NCBI RefSeq assembly: GCF_000190635.1
Contig: NC_015172.1
Location: forward strand, 1,116,001 to 1,180,000
DNA from: Syntrophobotulus glycolicus DSM 8271
GTDB taxonomy: Bacteria > Bacillota > Desulfitobacteriia > Desulfitobacteriales > Syntrophobotulaceae
Reading direction: 5' to 3'
Length of the DNA: 64,000 bases
In this document: positions 33,495 to 41,613 of the stretch, one piece after another
Layout of the letters: every line of letters starts with the position of its first letter
How positions within the stretch are numbered: the first letter of the stretch is position 1
Position numbers and translations under genes: made by a program
The notes under the pieces: model-generated
Told to the model about the DNA's origin: nothing
The model's database searches: none
What the model saw: the letters and a program-made list of their open reading frames with translations, nothing else

Positions 33495-33566
33495 ATCCAC
33501 ACTATTCTCTTTTGGAATATCAGGGAGAGTTAAAGTGAAAATCGTTCCTTGTTTTCGGGTAACCTT
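33468..33566 (-). pseudogene. Probable 3' remnant of a histidine kinase gene
   Basis: The minus-strand frame ends with VTRKQGTIFTLTLPDIPK and a lysine-rich tail, like the end of a histidine kinase ATPase domain (G-T-x-F-x-x-x-L-P). Nothing upstream in the same frame looks like the rest of a kinase. The stop codon lies inside the hairpin at 33455, which would have served as its terminator. Confidence 0.4.
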
Positions 33567-33715
33567 TTGATTCCATTGTTTTTGATATGCTAATAGAATA
33601 AAATTTTTTTGAAAATGTCTTCTAAAAACCACTTTCCGATATCGCGGTTTCAATACCCACGTGGAACTTATAATCACAATTCTTACATCGAACTCCAAAC
33701 ACGGTACCCATAATG

Positions 33716-34357
33716 CTATACTCCAAACCCGGCGGACGTGGCGTTTTTGGCGTCCCTATTTAGTCGCAGGTTAAGATTATTATACGAGACGTTAAAAAAT
33801 CTTAAGTCTTCGAAACCATTTATGTAACAGGCGGTAAGTTCTGTGACGCAACCGTTAGCCCAATTGTTCGTTTGCTTTTTACCGAGGAAAGTAAGTTCAG
33901 AAGTATCAAACCATGATTCATAAATGCCGCATAAATAATACTGACAGTTACGATATCTATCTTGTTGTATTAAATGTTTGAGTTTCTCTACATCGTAGAA
34001 GCCTGCGTCAATACCGGCTTGTCGCGCGGCTTTATACTTAAATTCAATAATAGCGAGAATATCTTCTTCTTTTATTGCTTCTCCCATATATCCCGTGAAA
34101 TGTTTTGGGACTTTGACAATAGCCATATCCACACAGAAACGACTTTTTTTAATATCGGCGTCATTAAATTCAGTAAAAATCCTTAGGTCGTTCTCATCCA
34201 GAATTTCAGCAAGTGAGGATGACCTTAGATGATGATAAAATGCACTTTTAAGTGAATCTTCTTTCATCAGATATTTCCCTGCATAGTCTTTAGGAATTTC
34301 ATTAAGCCATATGGATTTTATAGCTACATCTATCTGCTTCATTATCTCTTTACCCAT
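33716..34357 (-). CDS. Unknown protein with PD-(D/E)XK nuclease-like core
   Basis: The 213-residue protein is not recognised by name. It contains a possible PD-(D/E)XK-type core: RFCVDMAIVKVP (acidic residue in a hydrophobic strand) followed after about 25 residues by ILAIIEFKYKAA (E-x-K in the next strand), then a helix and a YYLCGIYES strand. This spacing suits restriction-endonuclease-like folds found in defence and repair proteins. It ends in an odd low-similarity tail (RDAKNATSAGFGV), which may be an extension caused by truncation. It stands alone, with AGGAGG before the ATG. Confidence 0.6.
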   Translation of the reverse strand: MGKEIMKQIDVAIKSIWLNEIPKDYAGKYLMKEDSLKSAFYHHLRSSSLAEILDENDLRIFTEFNDADIKKSRFCVDMAIVKVPKHFTGYMGEAIKEEDILAIIEFKYKAARQAGIDAGFYDVEKLKHLIQQDRYRNCQYYLCGIYESWFDTSELTFLGKKQTNNWANGCVTELTACYINGFEDLRFFNVSYNNLNLRLNRDAKNATSAGFGV

Positions 34358-34552
34358 TATGATTACCTCCTATAAATAAAAAGTGCATATTTTCATTATA
34401 TCAGACAGGTTATATCTAGATAAAGATAATAGAGAACCTTCTTATTTACTTAAGACCCAGGAGTGTGAAAATAAGGTTTATAAAGAATTTAGAGGAAAAT
34501 ATCCTAACTCAAATCCCCCAAGGCTTTTTAAAAGGATAAGGAGAGTTTCTTG

Positions 34553-34613
34553 TTGTCTTTCTCCACATTGTATGTTAGTATAGCTGTAAACTTACTTACT
34601 AGTAGGTAAGTTT
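34553..34613 (+). promoter_or_regulatory. Promoter and palindromic operator of the TetR-fabF unit
   Basis: TTGTCT (34553-34558) and TAGTAT (34576-34581) are 17 bases apart. A near-perfect 26-bp palindrome with outer arms AAACTTAC and GTAAGTTT around TACTAGTA spans 34588-34613, at the transcription start and 18 bases before the regulator ATG. Confidence 0.8.
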
Positions 34614-34631
34614 GTCCGGGAGGTTTGAATA

Positions 34632-35198
34632 ATGTCGACGAAAAGAGAAGAGATTATCGGGCATGCGTTGCGCCTGATAAAGCACAGAAGTTTTTCATCT
34701 TTTAGTTATGAAGATATTTCCAAAGAGTTGAAAATGACAAAAGCCGCTGTTCATTATCACTTTGGAAAAAAAGACGGTTTGGGTTTGGCGGTCTGTGATG
34801 TGCTGCAAACAGGACTAATCAGAAGCTATGAGAAATGCCAGAATGAAATCAAACAGCACAAGGGACATCCATGGTTTTTTATTGAAAGCAGAATCAGTAC
34901 AATTGCGCCGGATGAAATCTGTCCTATATTGAGTATGCAGGCTGATTATGAAAATTTGTCGGTCAGACTGAGAGAAAAAATTGAAAAATTAAGCATGAGT
35001 GAGCTAGAGCTGCTGGAACGATTGGTAAAAGAATATGCTCCTTGCAGCAGAGCGGATAAAACTGTGATGTCAACGCTAATGAGTGTAAAAGGTGCCCTCC
35101 AATGCCGCAGAGTTCTTGGGGAAAAAATCTTTATTAATGCCATAGAGGATGTAAAAAACCGATTCTATGCCTTTGTGGATGAAGAGGAGAAAAATTAA
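34632..35198 (+). CDS. TetR family regulator, likely autoregulator of the fabF unit
   Basis: The 188-residue protein has a TetR HTH (FSSFSYEDISKELKMTKAAV then HYHFGKKDGLG) and a helical ligand domain that includes cysteines (EICPIL, EYAPCSRA). The gene lies 1 base before fabF (stop at 35196-35198, fabF ATG at 35200), so the two are co-translated. The 26-bp palindrome at 34588 is the probable binding site. A fatty-acid or acyl-ACP signal is plausible because of the neighbour, but unproven. Confidence 0.9.
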   Translation: MSTKREEIIGHALRLIKHRSFSSFSYEDISKELKMTKAAVHYHFGKKDGLGLAVCDVLQTGLIRSYEKCQNEIKQHKGHPWFFIESRISTIAPDEICPILSMQADYENLSVRLREKIEKLSMSELELLERLVKEYAPCSRADKTVMSTLMSVKGALQCRRVLGEKIFINAIEDVKNRFYAFVDEEEKN

Positions 35199-35199
35199 A

Positions 35200-36435
35200 A
35201 TGAAAAGAGTTGTGGTTACTGGATATGGAGTAATTTCTTCTTTGGGAAATGAGATCAATCCTTTTTGGGATAATATTCTGGGCGGAAGGAGTGGGATAAA
35301 GAGCATTCAAGATTCATCTTTTTCGGAGATCCCCTCGCGAATTGCCGGTTATATTGAAGATTTCCCTGGTAAAGATTATTTTAACGGGAAAGAATTAAAC
35401 AAATATGATTTGTTTGTTCAATATGCCTATGCTGCGGCCAAGCAGGCAGTGGAGATGGCAAATGTGCAGGAAACAAGTTTTGACCAAGATAGAGTTGGTA
35501 TTTATGTAGGATCAGGTATTGGCGGCATAAAAAACATGATTAAGAATCATGAAGAATTCATGGCCAGAGGAAACAAAAGAGTTTCTCCCTTTATGGTGCC
35601 AATGATGATTAGTAATATGGCCGCAGGCATTATCGCGATTAAGACCGGCTTTAAAGGCCCTAGCTTTTCTCCGGTAGCGGCTTGCGCGACATCCAATCAG
35701 GCTATCGGGGAAGGGTTCTTAAGTATCAGGCATGGATATACTGATGCAGTAATCGCAGGTGGTGCTGAAGCATCGATTAATGCATTCGCATTTTCGGGAT
35801 TTACTAATATGCGTGCAATGTCTACAAATAATGAGCATCCACAACAGGCATCCCGTCCATTCGATAAGCTGCGGGATGGCTTTGTGATGTCCGAGGGCTC
35901 AGGAATTTTATTCCTGGAAGAGCTAGAGCATGCCCAAAATCGCGGAGCTGAGATACTCGGAGAAATTGTCGGATACGGGTCGACGACAGATGCCTGTCAT
36001 ATTACAAATCCCGATTATCACGGAGCGGAAAGATCAATGAAACTGGCCATCGAAATGGCAGGAATAACCCCTAAACAGGTGGATTATATTAATGCACATG
36101 CCACAGGTACCGCGGAGGGAGATAAATCTGAAACAAAGGCGATTAAAGCAGTATTTAAAGAAGATGCTTACCAGATTAAAATCAATGCGACAAAGTCCAT
36201 GACAGGTCATTTATTTGGTGCAGCCGGGGGAATAGAAGCTATTATCACATTAAAGGTTCTAAAGGAAGGCATGATACCGCCGACGATCAATTTGACCGTA
36301 CCAGATGAGGATTGCGATTTGGATTATGTGCCAAACAAGGCAATCAAACATGAAGTAAATTATGCTGTCTCAAATGGTTTTGGCTTTGGCGGACATAACG
36401 CTTCCTTGCTTTTCAAAAAATATCAGATCAAGTAG
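35200..36435 (+). CDS. Beta-ketoacyl-ACP synthase II-like (FabF-type) condensing enzyme
   Basis: The 411-residue protein carries the condensing-enzyme triad: Cys in SPVAACATSNQAIG, His in NAHATGTAEGD and His in KSMTGHLFGAAGG. It begins RVVVTGYGVISSLG and ends NGFGFGGHNASLLF, a complete FabF. It elongates acyl-ACP with malonyl-ACP. It stands outside any fatty-acid gene cluster and is paired with its own TetR regulator, so it may adjust chain length or supply a special acyl chain. ATG 35200 is chosen over 35167 because AGGAG lies 10 bases before it and the family start follows. Confidence 0.93.
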   Translation: MKRVVVTGYGVISSLGNEINPFWDNILGGRSGIKSIQDSSFSEIPSRIAGYIEDFPGKDYFNGKELNKYDLFVQYAYAAAKQAVEMANVQETSFDQDRVGIYVGSGIGGIKNMIKNHEEFMARGNKRVSPFMVPMMISNMAAGIIAIKTGFKGPSFSPVAACATSNQAIGEGFLSIRHGYTDAVIAGGAEASINAFAFSGFTNMRAMSTNNEHPQQASRPFDKLRDGFVMSEGSGILFLEELEHAQNRGAEILGEIVGYGSTTDACHITNPDYHGAERSMKLAIEMAGITPKQVDYINAHATGTAEGDKSETKAIKAVFKEDAYQIKINATKSMTGHLFGAAGGIEAIITLKVLKEGMIPPTINLTVPDEDCDLDYVPNKAIKHEVNYAVSNGFGFGGHNASLLFKKYQIK

Positions 36436-36539
36436 ACATCACAATTTTGAGGTGCTGCTTTTCATGGCAATGAGCTTTGCGCAATGAGAGATCAGTCCTC
36501 TTTGCAATCTCGAATTGATTTTTAGGCCCTTGCGATCAA

Positions 36540-37298
36540 TCAAGGACCAAACAATAAATATCCGATATCCAGAAAAAACCAAAGCCAGAAAAACATCAGG
36601 ATCCCGATACATAAGCAGATTTTTGCCGATGAATGTTTTCTTTTCCGGTATTCCAGGATTGTGAAAGGAAGGACAAGCAGAGAAAATGGGGTAGGAGAAA
36701 GAAGCAGCATCCCGTATAACTTGGTCTGATGGGTTGGAATAATCTGTATAAACTCATTGAGCAGAACGATAAAACTAATCGCGATAATCACCAGATAGAT
36801 GAGTTCAAACAGGTGATATTGTCTTTGCCGGATCGTCTGAAGCATGTTCCTGGAATTCTCGTGAATACTCTTGGACAGCGTGGTGAAAACGGATAAACCC
36901 ACACAAATGCTTAATCCGATGTAAAGCGCTAAGAGTATCAAATGAAGGTAGTCTTTGAACGTAAATAAAACAATGTAAGGAGTAACATTGTGATTACTAT
37001 AATAAAGGATAAAATATCCGATAAAAAGACCGAAAAATAAACCGACTGTAAAATTGATGATCATTTGATTCCGGGGATTATAGAATTGATGAAAGGCCCC
37101 TTTGAGGGTATAAATTGCCGATAGGACCAGAACAAGGGACAAACCCGCAATCAGCTCCGGCAATACTTGGGAAAACGGAACCTTAAAAAATAAGGTGCTG
37201 AGATAAACATAAGCAAGAACTAAAAATGCGATTAAATTTAAGGAATAAAAAATAGATTTGTTCCGTTTAAAGTCATGTTCAGAAGGGGATTGATTCAT
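36540..37298 (-). CDS. Polytopic membrane protein of unknown function
   Basis: The 252-residue protein has about seven hydrophobic segments and short charged loops (KSIHENSRNMLQTIRQRQ between segments 4 and 5). A GAGG ribosome site lies just before the ATG. No catalytic motif is recognised. It converges with the fabF gene and is divergent from degV. Confidence 0.7.
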   Translation of the reverse strand: MNQSPSEHDFKRNKSIFYSLNLIAFLVLAYVYLSTLFFKVPFSQVLPELIAGLSLVLVLSAIYTLKGAFHQFYNPRNQMIINFTVGLFFGLFIGYFILYYSNHNVTPYIVLFTFKDYLHLILLALYIGLSICVGLSVFTTLSKSIHENSRNMLQTIRQRQYHLFELIYLVIIAISFIVLLNEFIQIIPTHQTKLYGMLLLSPTPFSLLVLPFTILEYRKRKHSSAKICLCIGILMFFWLWFFLDIGYLLFGP

Positions 37299-37492
37299 GG
37301 TTCCTCATCTCCCAACCAGCGATATGGCTTGAGGGGTATCTGTAATGATGGTAATCGAAAACTGCTCTGAGGTCAAAAAAATTTTGCGCGTAAAGGATTT
37401 CCTTGAATTCTTAACGAATTCTCATCAATATGCAGCTGCAATCATGAACCATTCAAATGTTGCAAATCGTTCTCTTCTATGGAGGCCTGGAC

Positions 37493-38374
37493 ATGAACAA
37501 AACGATCTGTCAAATCGTTGATTCTTCAGGGAGCCTGCCGCGGGATTTGATCAAGGAGTACAACATCAGCGAGGTTCCGTTCTATTTCAAATTCGATAAC
37601 CCTGAGTATTACTGCGAAAATGTTGATTATGGAAGGGCGGATTTTTATCAGCATATGAGGGAATATCCGGAAAAGATTCCTCAGACATCCGCCCCCAATG
37701 TGTATGACTGGCTGAAGGTGTTTGAGCAGCAGTATGCCAGGGGTCTGAGAGAGTTTATTGTGACGACGATTTCCGAAAAATTGTCCGCCAGCTTTCAAAC
37801 GGCTCTCTTAGCCAAGGAAATGTTTGAAAAGGAAAAAGATGATGTGCGCATGGAAGTGATCAGTTCCAATACATGCGCCTGCGGGCAGGCCGCCCTGGAA
37901 ATCGGGATAGCCAAAATGATTGATCATCACAGGGGATTTGGGGAGATCGTCAGAACAATACAAAAGCTGGTCACCAATATCAGCACACTTTTTGTCGTCG
38001 ACAGCTTAACCTATATGAAGGCCGGAGGCCGAATCGGGGGAGCGGCCGCTTTCCTGGGGAAACTGATCAACCTGAAACCAATCTGTGAATTTGTGGATGG
38101 TGCTGTTCGGCCGATTAAAACAGTGCGGGGAAGAAATCATTCCCTGAAAACCATGATAGATATCGCGGTTTCGCGGTTTGTGGATATTAATCAAACCCTG
38201 ATTATTATCCAAAACGCGGACTGCGCGGAAGATGCCGAGGATATGGTCAATTATCTGAGAGAAAAAACCAATGATCCCGGTCAAATATTTCAAAGCGATC
38301 TGGGGATTACGGTAGGGGCACATTCGGGTCCGGGCGCCATCGGGATTGGTTTTGTGGAAAATCCGGTTGTGTAG
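37493..38374 (+). CDS. DegV family fatty acid-binding protein
   Basis: The 293-residue protein has the DegV pattern: an N-terminal VDSSGSLP, the QTSAPNVYDW segment, TISEKLSASFQTA, LTYMKAGGRIGGAAAFLG and the C-terminal HSGPGAIGIGF. DegV (FakB-like) proteins bind a fatty acid for a partner kinase. No FakA partner is seen here. ATG 37493 is preferred to 37457 because GGAGG lies 7 bases before it. A broken second DegV copy follows directly downstream. Confidence 0.92.
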   Translation: MNKTICQIVDSSGSLPRDLIKEYNISEVPFYFKFDNPEYYCENVDYGRADFYQHMREYPEKIPQTSAPNVYDWLKVFEQQYARGLREFIVTTISEKLSASFQTALLAKEMFEKEKDDVRMEVISSNTCACGQAALEIGIAKMIDHHRGFGEIVRTIQKLVTNISTLFVVDSLTYMKAGGRIGGAAAFLGKLINLKPICEFVDGAVRPIKTVRGRNHSLKTMIDIAVSRFVDINQTLIIIQNADCAEDAEDMVNYLREKTNDPGQIFQSDLGITVGAHSGPGAIGIGFVENPVV

Positions 38375-38404
38375 AAATCAATCTGGGAAATTGGAGTAAA
38401 TAAA

Positions 38405-38756
38405 ATGGGCAGAATTATTCTGAGCGCCGACAGTACTTGTGATTTGGATGAACGGTTACAAGAACGTTATGGGATTCATTCCTCTGCACATCATTTTAGG
38501 GGAGAAGAAATACCGGGGCAAGCTGGATTCGGTTTTTAAGCAATATACGAAGGATAAGCTCAGTGACCGTCCGGATCTTAAATTGGACAGGGTCTTTATC
38601 GTGCACTCGGGGGTATCCGCCGGCGATATCGGCTTGGTGCGGGAGGCAATCAGCGGATACGCCGACTTTAAAGAAATTCTGGTTGCCCGGGCCGGCTGTA
38701 CAATTTCTTCCCATTGCGGACCGAATACCCTCGGAGTGATGTTTATGACTGAATAG
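38405..38756 (+). pseudogene. Broken second DegV gene
   Basis: The frame from ATG 38405 encodes a DegV start (GRIILSADSTCDLDERLQER) and is then shifted: the continuation IPLHIILGEKKYRGKL is in the +1 frame. From there it jumps to the DegV end (LDRVFIVHSGVSAGDIGLVR and CTISSHCGPNTLGVMFM). About 170 central codons are missing. GGAG precedes the start, so it was once an expressed gene next to the intact degV. Confidence 0.85.
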
Positions 38757-39192
38757 CAGCGTTTGGCGGCTCTCCTCCAGGTTCCTCCGAACATATCCTG
38801 ACTTCAGACAAAAAAGTCCGAAACGGCAGCGGTTTGTGGCTAGCTCCAACAAGCGTTTAGACACTGACCTGACCGGCCGTTTTTTTATTATGGGGAGGAA
38901 TAGAGAGGACCGGAATACCTGGCGGAACAAGCAAAACCGCTTCGTGTTTACAGGCAAGTGTGCAAAAATCGAAGTAATGCGGTAAATCATTGCCATTTAT
39001 TGCACACAAGTTAAATTTTTGCACAGAATTGGCAGGGAAATTGGTTTTTGACCTGAGAAAATCGTGCATAAGTTAAATTTTTGCACACCACGCAATAGAA
39101 TTCTTACTGGAAAGAGGATTTGTGCCATTTTTGTTGCCGCAAAATTGAAACGTTTTGGCACAAGGGGAGTCTTATCTATAGGAGGTGAGAAA
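38757..39192. other. Non-coding stretch with TTGCACA-type repeats
   Basis: No gene is supported here. AAGTTAAATTTTTGCACA is present at 39008-39025 and 39070-39087. A further GTGTGCAAAAATC at 38958-38970 is the inverse of the GATTTTTGCACAC pattern. A long-loop hairpin AAACGGC/GCCGTTT before a T-run at about 38880 could be a terminator of the degV unit. Confidence 0.6.
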
Positions 39193-39675
39193 GTGAGAGA
39201 CTTGGATTTCGGAGAAATTTATTCAGAATACTTTTCTGATGTATATAAATATGTGCTGATTCTGTGTCACAGTGAGGCCATTGCGGAAGAAGTGACACAG
39301 GAAACTTTTTTCAAAGCCCTGCGGCAGATCGACCAGTTCAATGGGAGTTGCAAATTATCCGTGTGGCTTTGTCAAATTGCAAAAAACACGTACTTCTCAC
39401 TTTCTAAGAAGCGAAAACTGACGGTTCCGGATTTAGATGCAGATTTACCGGCGATAACATCAGGTTTGGAGGACCACTTCTTTGATCAGGAAGCAGCAAG
39501 ACAACTGCATGTTTTACTTCATAGGCTGAATGAGCCATATAAAGAAGTCTTTACCTTACGGGTTTTTGGAGAACTGCCATTTTCTCAAATCGGCGAGCTG
39601 TTCGGGAAAACCGATAGCTGGGCAAGACTGATTTTTTACAGGGCCAAAAAACAATTACAGGAGGCAATGAAATGA
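39193..39675 (+). CDS. ECF-type sigma factor
   Basis: The 160-residue protein starts with GTG preceded by AGGAGGTGAG. It has region 2 (FSDVYKYVLILCHSEAIAEE with VTQETFFKALRQI) and region 4 (EVFTLRVFGELPFSQIGELF with DSWARLIFYRAKKQL). The next gene, overlapping by 4 bases, encodes a zf-HC2 protein with a membrane helix, the typical anti-sigma partner. Longer frames upstream run through the repeat region and are rejected. Confidence 0.9.
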   Translation: MRDLDFGEIYSEYFSDVYKYVLILCHSEAIAEEVTQETFFKALRQIDQFNGSCKLSVWLCQIAKNTYFSLSKKRKLTVPDLDADLPAITSGLEDHFFDQEAARQLHVLLHRLNEPYKEVFTLRVFGELPFSQIGELFGKTDSWARLIFYRAKKQLQEAMK

Positions 39676-40001
39676 AAATATCTTGTGAAATCATCAAAGA
39701 TTTGCTGCCCTTGTACCATGATGGGGTTTGCAGCAACGACAGCAGGACGATGGTCGAGGAACATCTTGCTTATTGTGATCTCTGCAAAGCCGAGCTTCAG
39801 GCAATGGAGGATGAATTGCCCATTAATCAGGCGGAGCAGAATTTGAACGAAGCGGAAGCGGTAAAGAAACTGTCAAGGAGGTGGAAGCAAGGACGGATAA
39901 AATCGCTGCTGGAGGGTATTTTACTGACCGGCGTGACCGTTGCCCTGGTGGCCCTTGTTCTTTATAGCGTTATGGGGTTCAGAGTCATGCCAAGACCTTA
40001 A
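39672..40001 (+). CDS. Zinc-finger (zf-HC2) membrane protein, probable anti-sigma factor
   Basis: The 109-residue protein has an N-terminal zf-HC2 motif (EIIKDLLPLYHDGVCS and VEEHLAYCDLCKAEL, H-x3-C-x2-C) and one transmembrane helix near the end (ILLTGVTVALVALVLYSV). It is short: the extracellular part is nearly absent. It overlaps the sigma gene, which supports the anti-sigma role. The ABC gene that follows 19 bases later is cut off. Confidence 0.85.
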   Translation: MKISCEIIKDLLPLYHDGVCSNDSRTMVEEHLAYCDLCKAELQAMEDELPINQAEQNLNEAEAVKKLSRRWKQGRIKSLLEGILLTGVTVALVALVLYSVMGFRVMPRP

Positions 40002-40020
40002 AGGATTGGAGGAAATCAGA

Positions 40021-40208
40021 TGAGCGGTTACATGTTAACGGCAGAGCAGATCAGAAAAGAGTACAGCGGGAATCCCGTTTTACGGGATGTTTCTCTTCAC
40101 ATACAGAAAGGCCAAATTTACGGATTGGTTGGTAAAAACGGCTCTGGGAAAACGACATTGTTTCGTATTCTGACAGGACTTATTCAAAAATATTATCTTT
40201 GTTATTGA
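40021..40208 (+). pseudogene. Truncated ABC transporter ATP-binding gene
   Basis: The first about 55 codons match an ABC ATPase up to and past Walker A (YGLVGKNGSGKTTLFRILTG, then L). The frame ends soon after (IQKYYLCY), without Q-loop, signature or Walker B. A GGAGG site precedes the ATG. The break at about 40190 is just before the RloA/RloB pair, so insertion of that DNA is the likely cause. The original operon was sigma - anti-sigma - ABC transporter. Confidence 0.85.
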
Positions 40209-40234
40209 TAGTTTGAGATTTTTTCTCAAAACCC

Positions 40235-40263
40235 TTGTGTTATATGTGGAAATTGGGCATAAT
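40235..40263 (+). promoter_or_regulatory. Possible promoter of the RloA/RloB pair
   Basis: TTGTGT (40235-40240) and CATAAT (40258-40263) are 17 bases apart, 48 bases before the rloA start. A 7-bp hairpin TTTGAGA/TCTCAAA (40212-40230) lies just upstream. Confidence 0.45.
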
Positions 40264-40311
40264 ATAGAAGATGAACTGGGAAATTATAGTGATTCTTAAG
40301 GAGAATGCTTT

Positions 40312-41613
40312 ATGCTGATAAAGTATGTATTTCAAAACTTCCGTTCCTTCAAGGGGAAGACCCAATTGGAGATGAGAGCAGGAGCACAGCGAACTTTGGA
40401 TGAAAATCTTATCCGAGAAAACGGACTGCGTATTCTTCCCTCTGCCGTTATATATGGTGCAAACGCCAGCGGAAAGTCCAATATAATGATGTCTCTGGCG
40501 CTGATGAGGGAGATCGTCTTACAAGGTTCTCTGGAGGCTTCATCTTCGGATCTGAACAATCTTGAATTATACCCGTTTGCCCATGATTCGGAACAAAATC
40601 CCATGTTGTTTGAAGTGGAGTTTACAAATGAAGGTTCTCATTTTTTATATTCCTTTGAAGTCATGACCAAGCAGTTTGACAAGGAAAAACGCCAGATTAT
40701 ATCGGAACAGCTATGGATAAACAGCAATAAGGGAATGATTCGGATTTTTGAACGGGACCGGCAGCGAGTTGAGATCAAACGGGATAAGAAGGTTCTTTCC
40801 CTTATCCAGTATGATGAAAAGCTTCTGGGGGAATTTGAAAACAAAATCAATAAAAACCTTGACCCGTCTGAGCTATTTTTAACACATGCGTTTAAGACGG
40901 TTGTCAGCAGCGAAATTGCCGATAAAGTAATTGATTTTTTTAAAAACAAGCTGATCGTAGTGAGTGATTTTACTCTGAAGAAAACGAATCTTACATTTTC
41001 TGCGGCCGAAATGCCGGATAAGGATTTTCTCGCGTGGAACAAAACGCTTGACGGTTTTGTAAAAAACGCGGATTTCGGCCCTCAGAGAATCCTATTCAAA
41101 TCCCAAAAATCGGAGGATGAGCATTCTGCCGATATGCAGCTTGTCTCGATCTACAAGTCCAGTAAGCGGGATATGATGGTTTCTGCGGAATTGATGGAAT
41201 CGAGAGGGACCTTGAAGCTTCTGGATTTTGCGATTCCCTTTGAAACCTTTTTCGCCAAGGGAGGCGTTTTTGTACTGGACGAATTTGATGCGGCAATTCA
41301 TCCCGAATTGATTAAAGGCATCATAGCTCTGTTCAATGATCAGGCGGTGAATAAAAAAGGGGCGCAGCTTATCTTTACTACCCATAACCCGATTTATCTG
41401 AGCAACAAGATATTCCGGCGTGATCAAATCAAATTTGTCGAAAGGGATAAGGACACCTTTGAAAGCACCATTTATTCACTTGCCGATTTCGGTTCCACGG
41501 ATGTTAGGAATGACCAAAACTATCTGTTAAACTATTTTAAAGGAAAATATGGTACACTTCCGTATATTGATTTTTCCAAACTTTTCACCGGAGAAGCAGA
41601 GGAGGAAGGATAA
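40312..41613 (+). CDS. AAA ATPase of the RloA/AbiLi type (phage defence)
   Basis: The 433-residue protein starts with the AAA_15/RloA-like pattern MLIKYVFQNFRSFKGKTQLE, has Walker A GANASGKSN, a long middle region, and the ABC-like Walker B GVFVLDEFDAAIHPEL with IIFTTHNP-type sensor sequence (LIFTTHNPIYLSN). It is cytoplasmic and would use ATP to control the RloB effector encoded one base downstream (TAATG overlap). Pairs of this kind occur in AbiL and related abortive-infection systems. A GGAG site precedes the ATG. Confidence 0.88.
   Translation: MLIKYVFQNFRSFKGKTQLEMRAGAQRTLDENLIRENGLRILPSAVIYGANASGKSNIMMSLALMREIVLQGSLEASSSDLNNLELYPFAHDSEQNPMLFEVEFTNEGSHFLYSFEVMTKQFDKEKRQIISEQLWINSNKGMIRIFERDRQRVEIKRDKKVLSLIQYDEKLLGEFENKINKNLDPSELFLTHAFKTVVSSEIADKVIDFFKNKLIVVSDFTLKKTNLTFSAAEMPDKDFLAWNKTLDGFVKNADFGPQRILFKSQKSEDEHSADMQLVSIYKSSKRDMMVSAELMESRGTLKLLDFAIPFETFFAKGGVFVLDEFDAAIHPELIKGIIALFNDQAVNKKGAQLIFTTHNPIYLSNKIFRRDQIKFVERDKDTFESTIYSLADFGSTDVRNDQNYLLNYFKGKYGTLPYIDFSKLFTGEAEEEG

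Noticed and set aside
34383-34583. 66-codon plus-strand frame before the TetR-fabF unit
   Set aside because: No ribosome site and no recognisable sequence; it ends inside the predicted promoter of the next unit.
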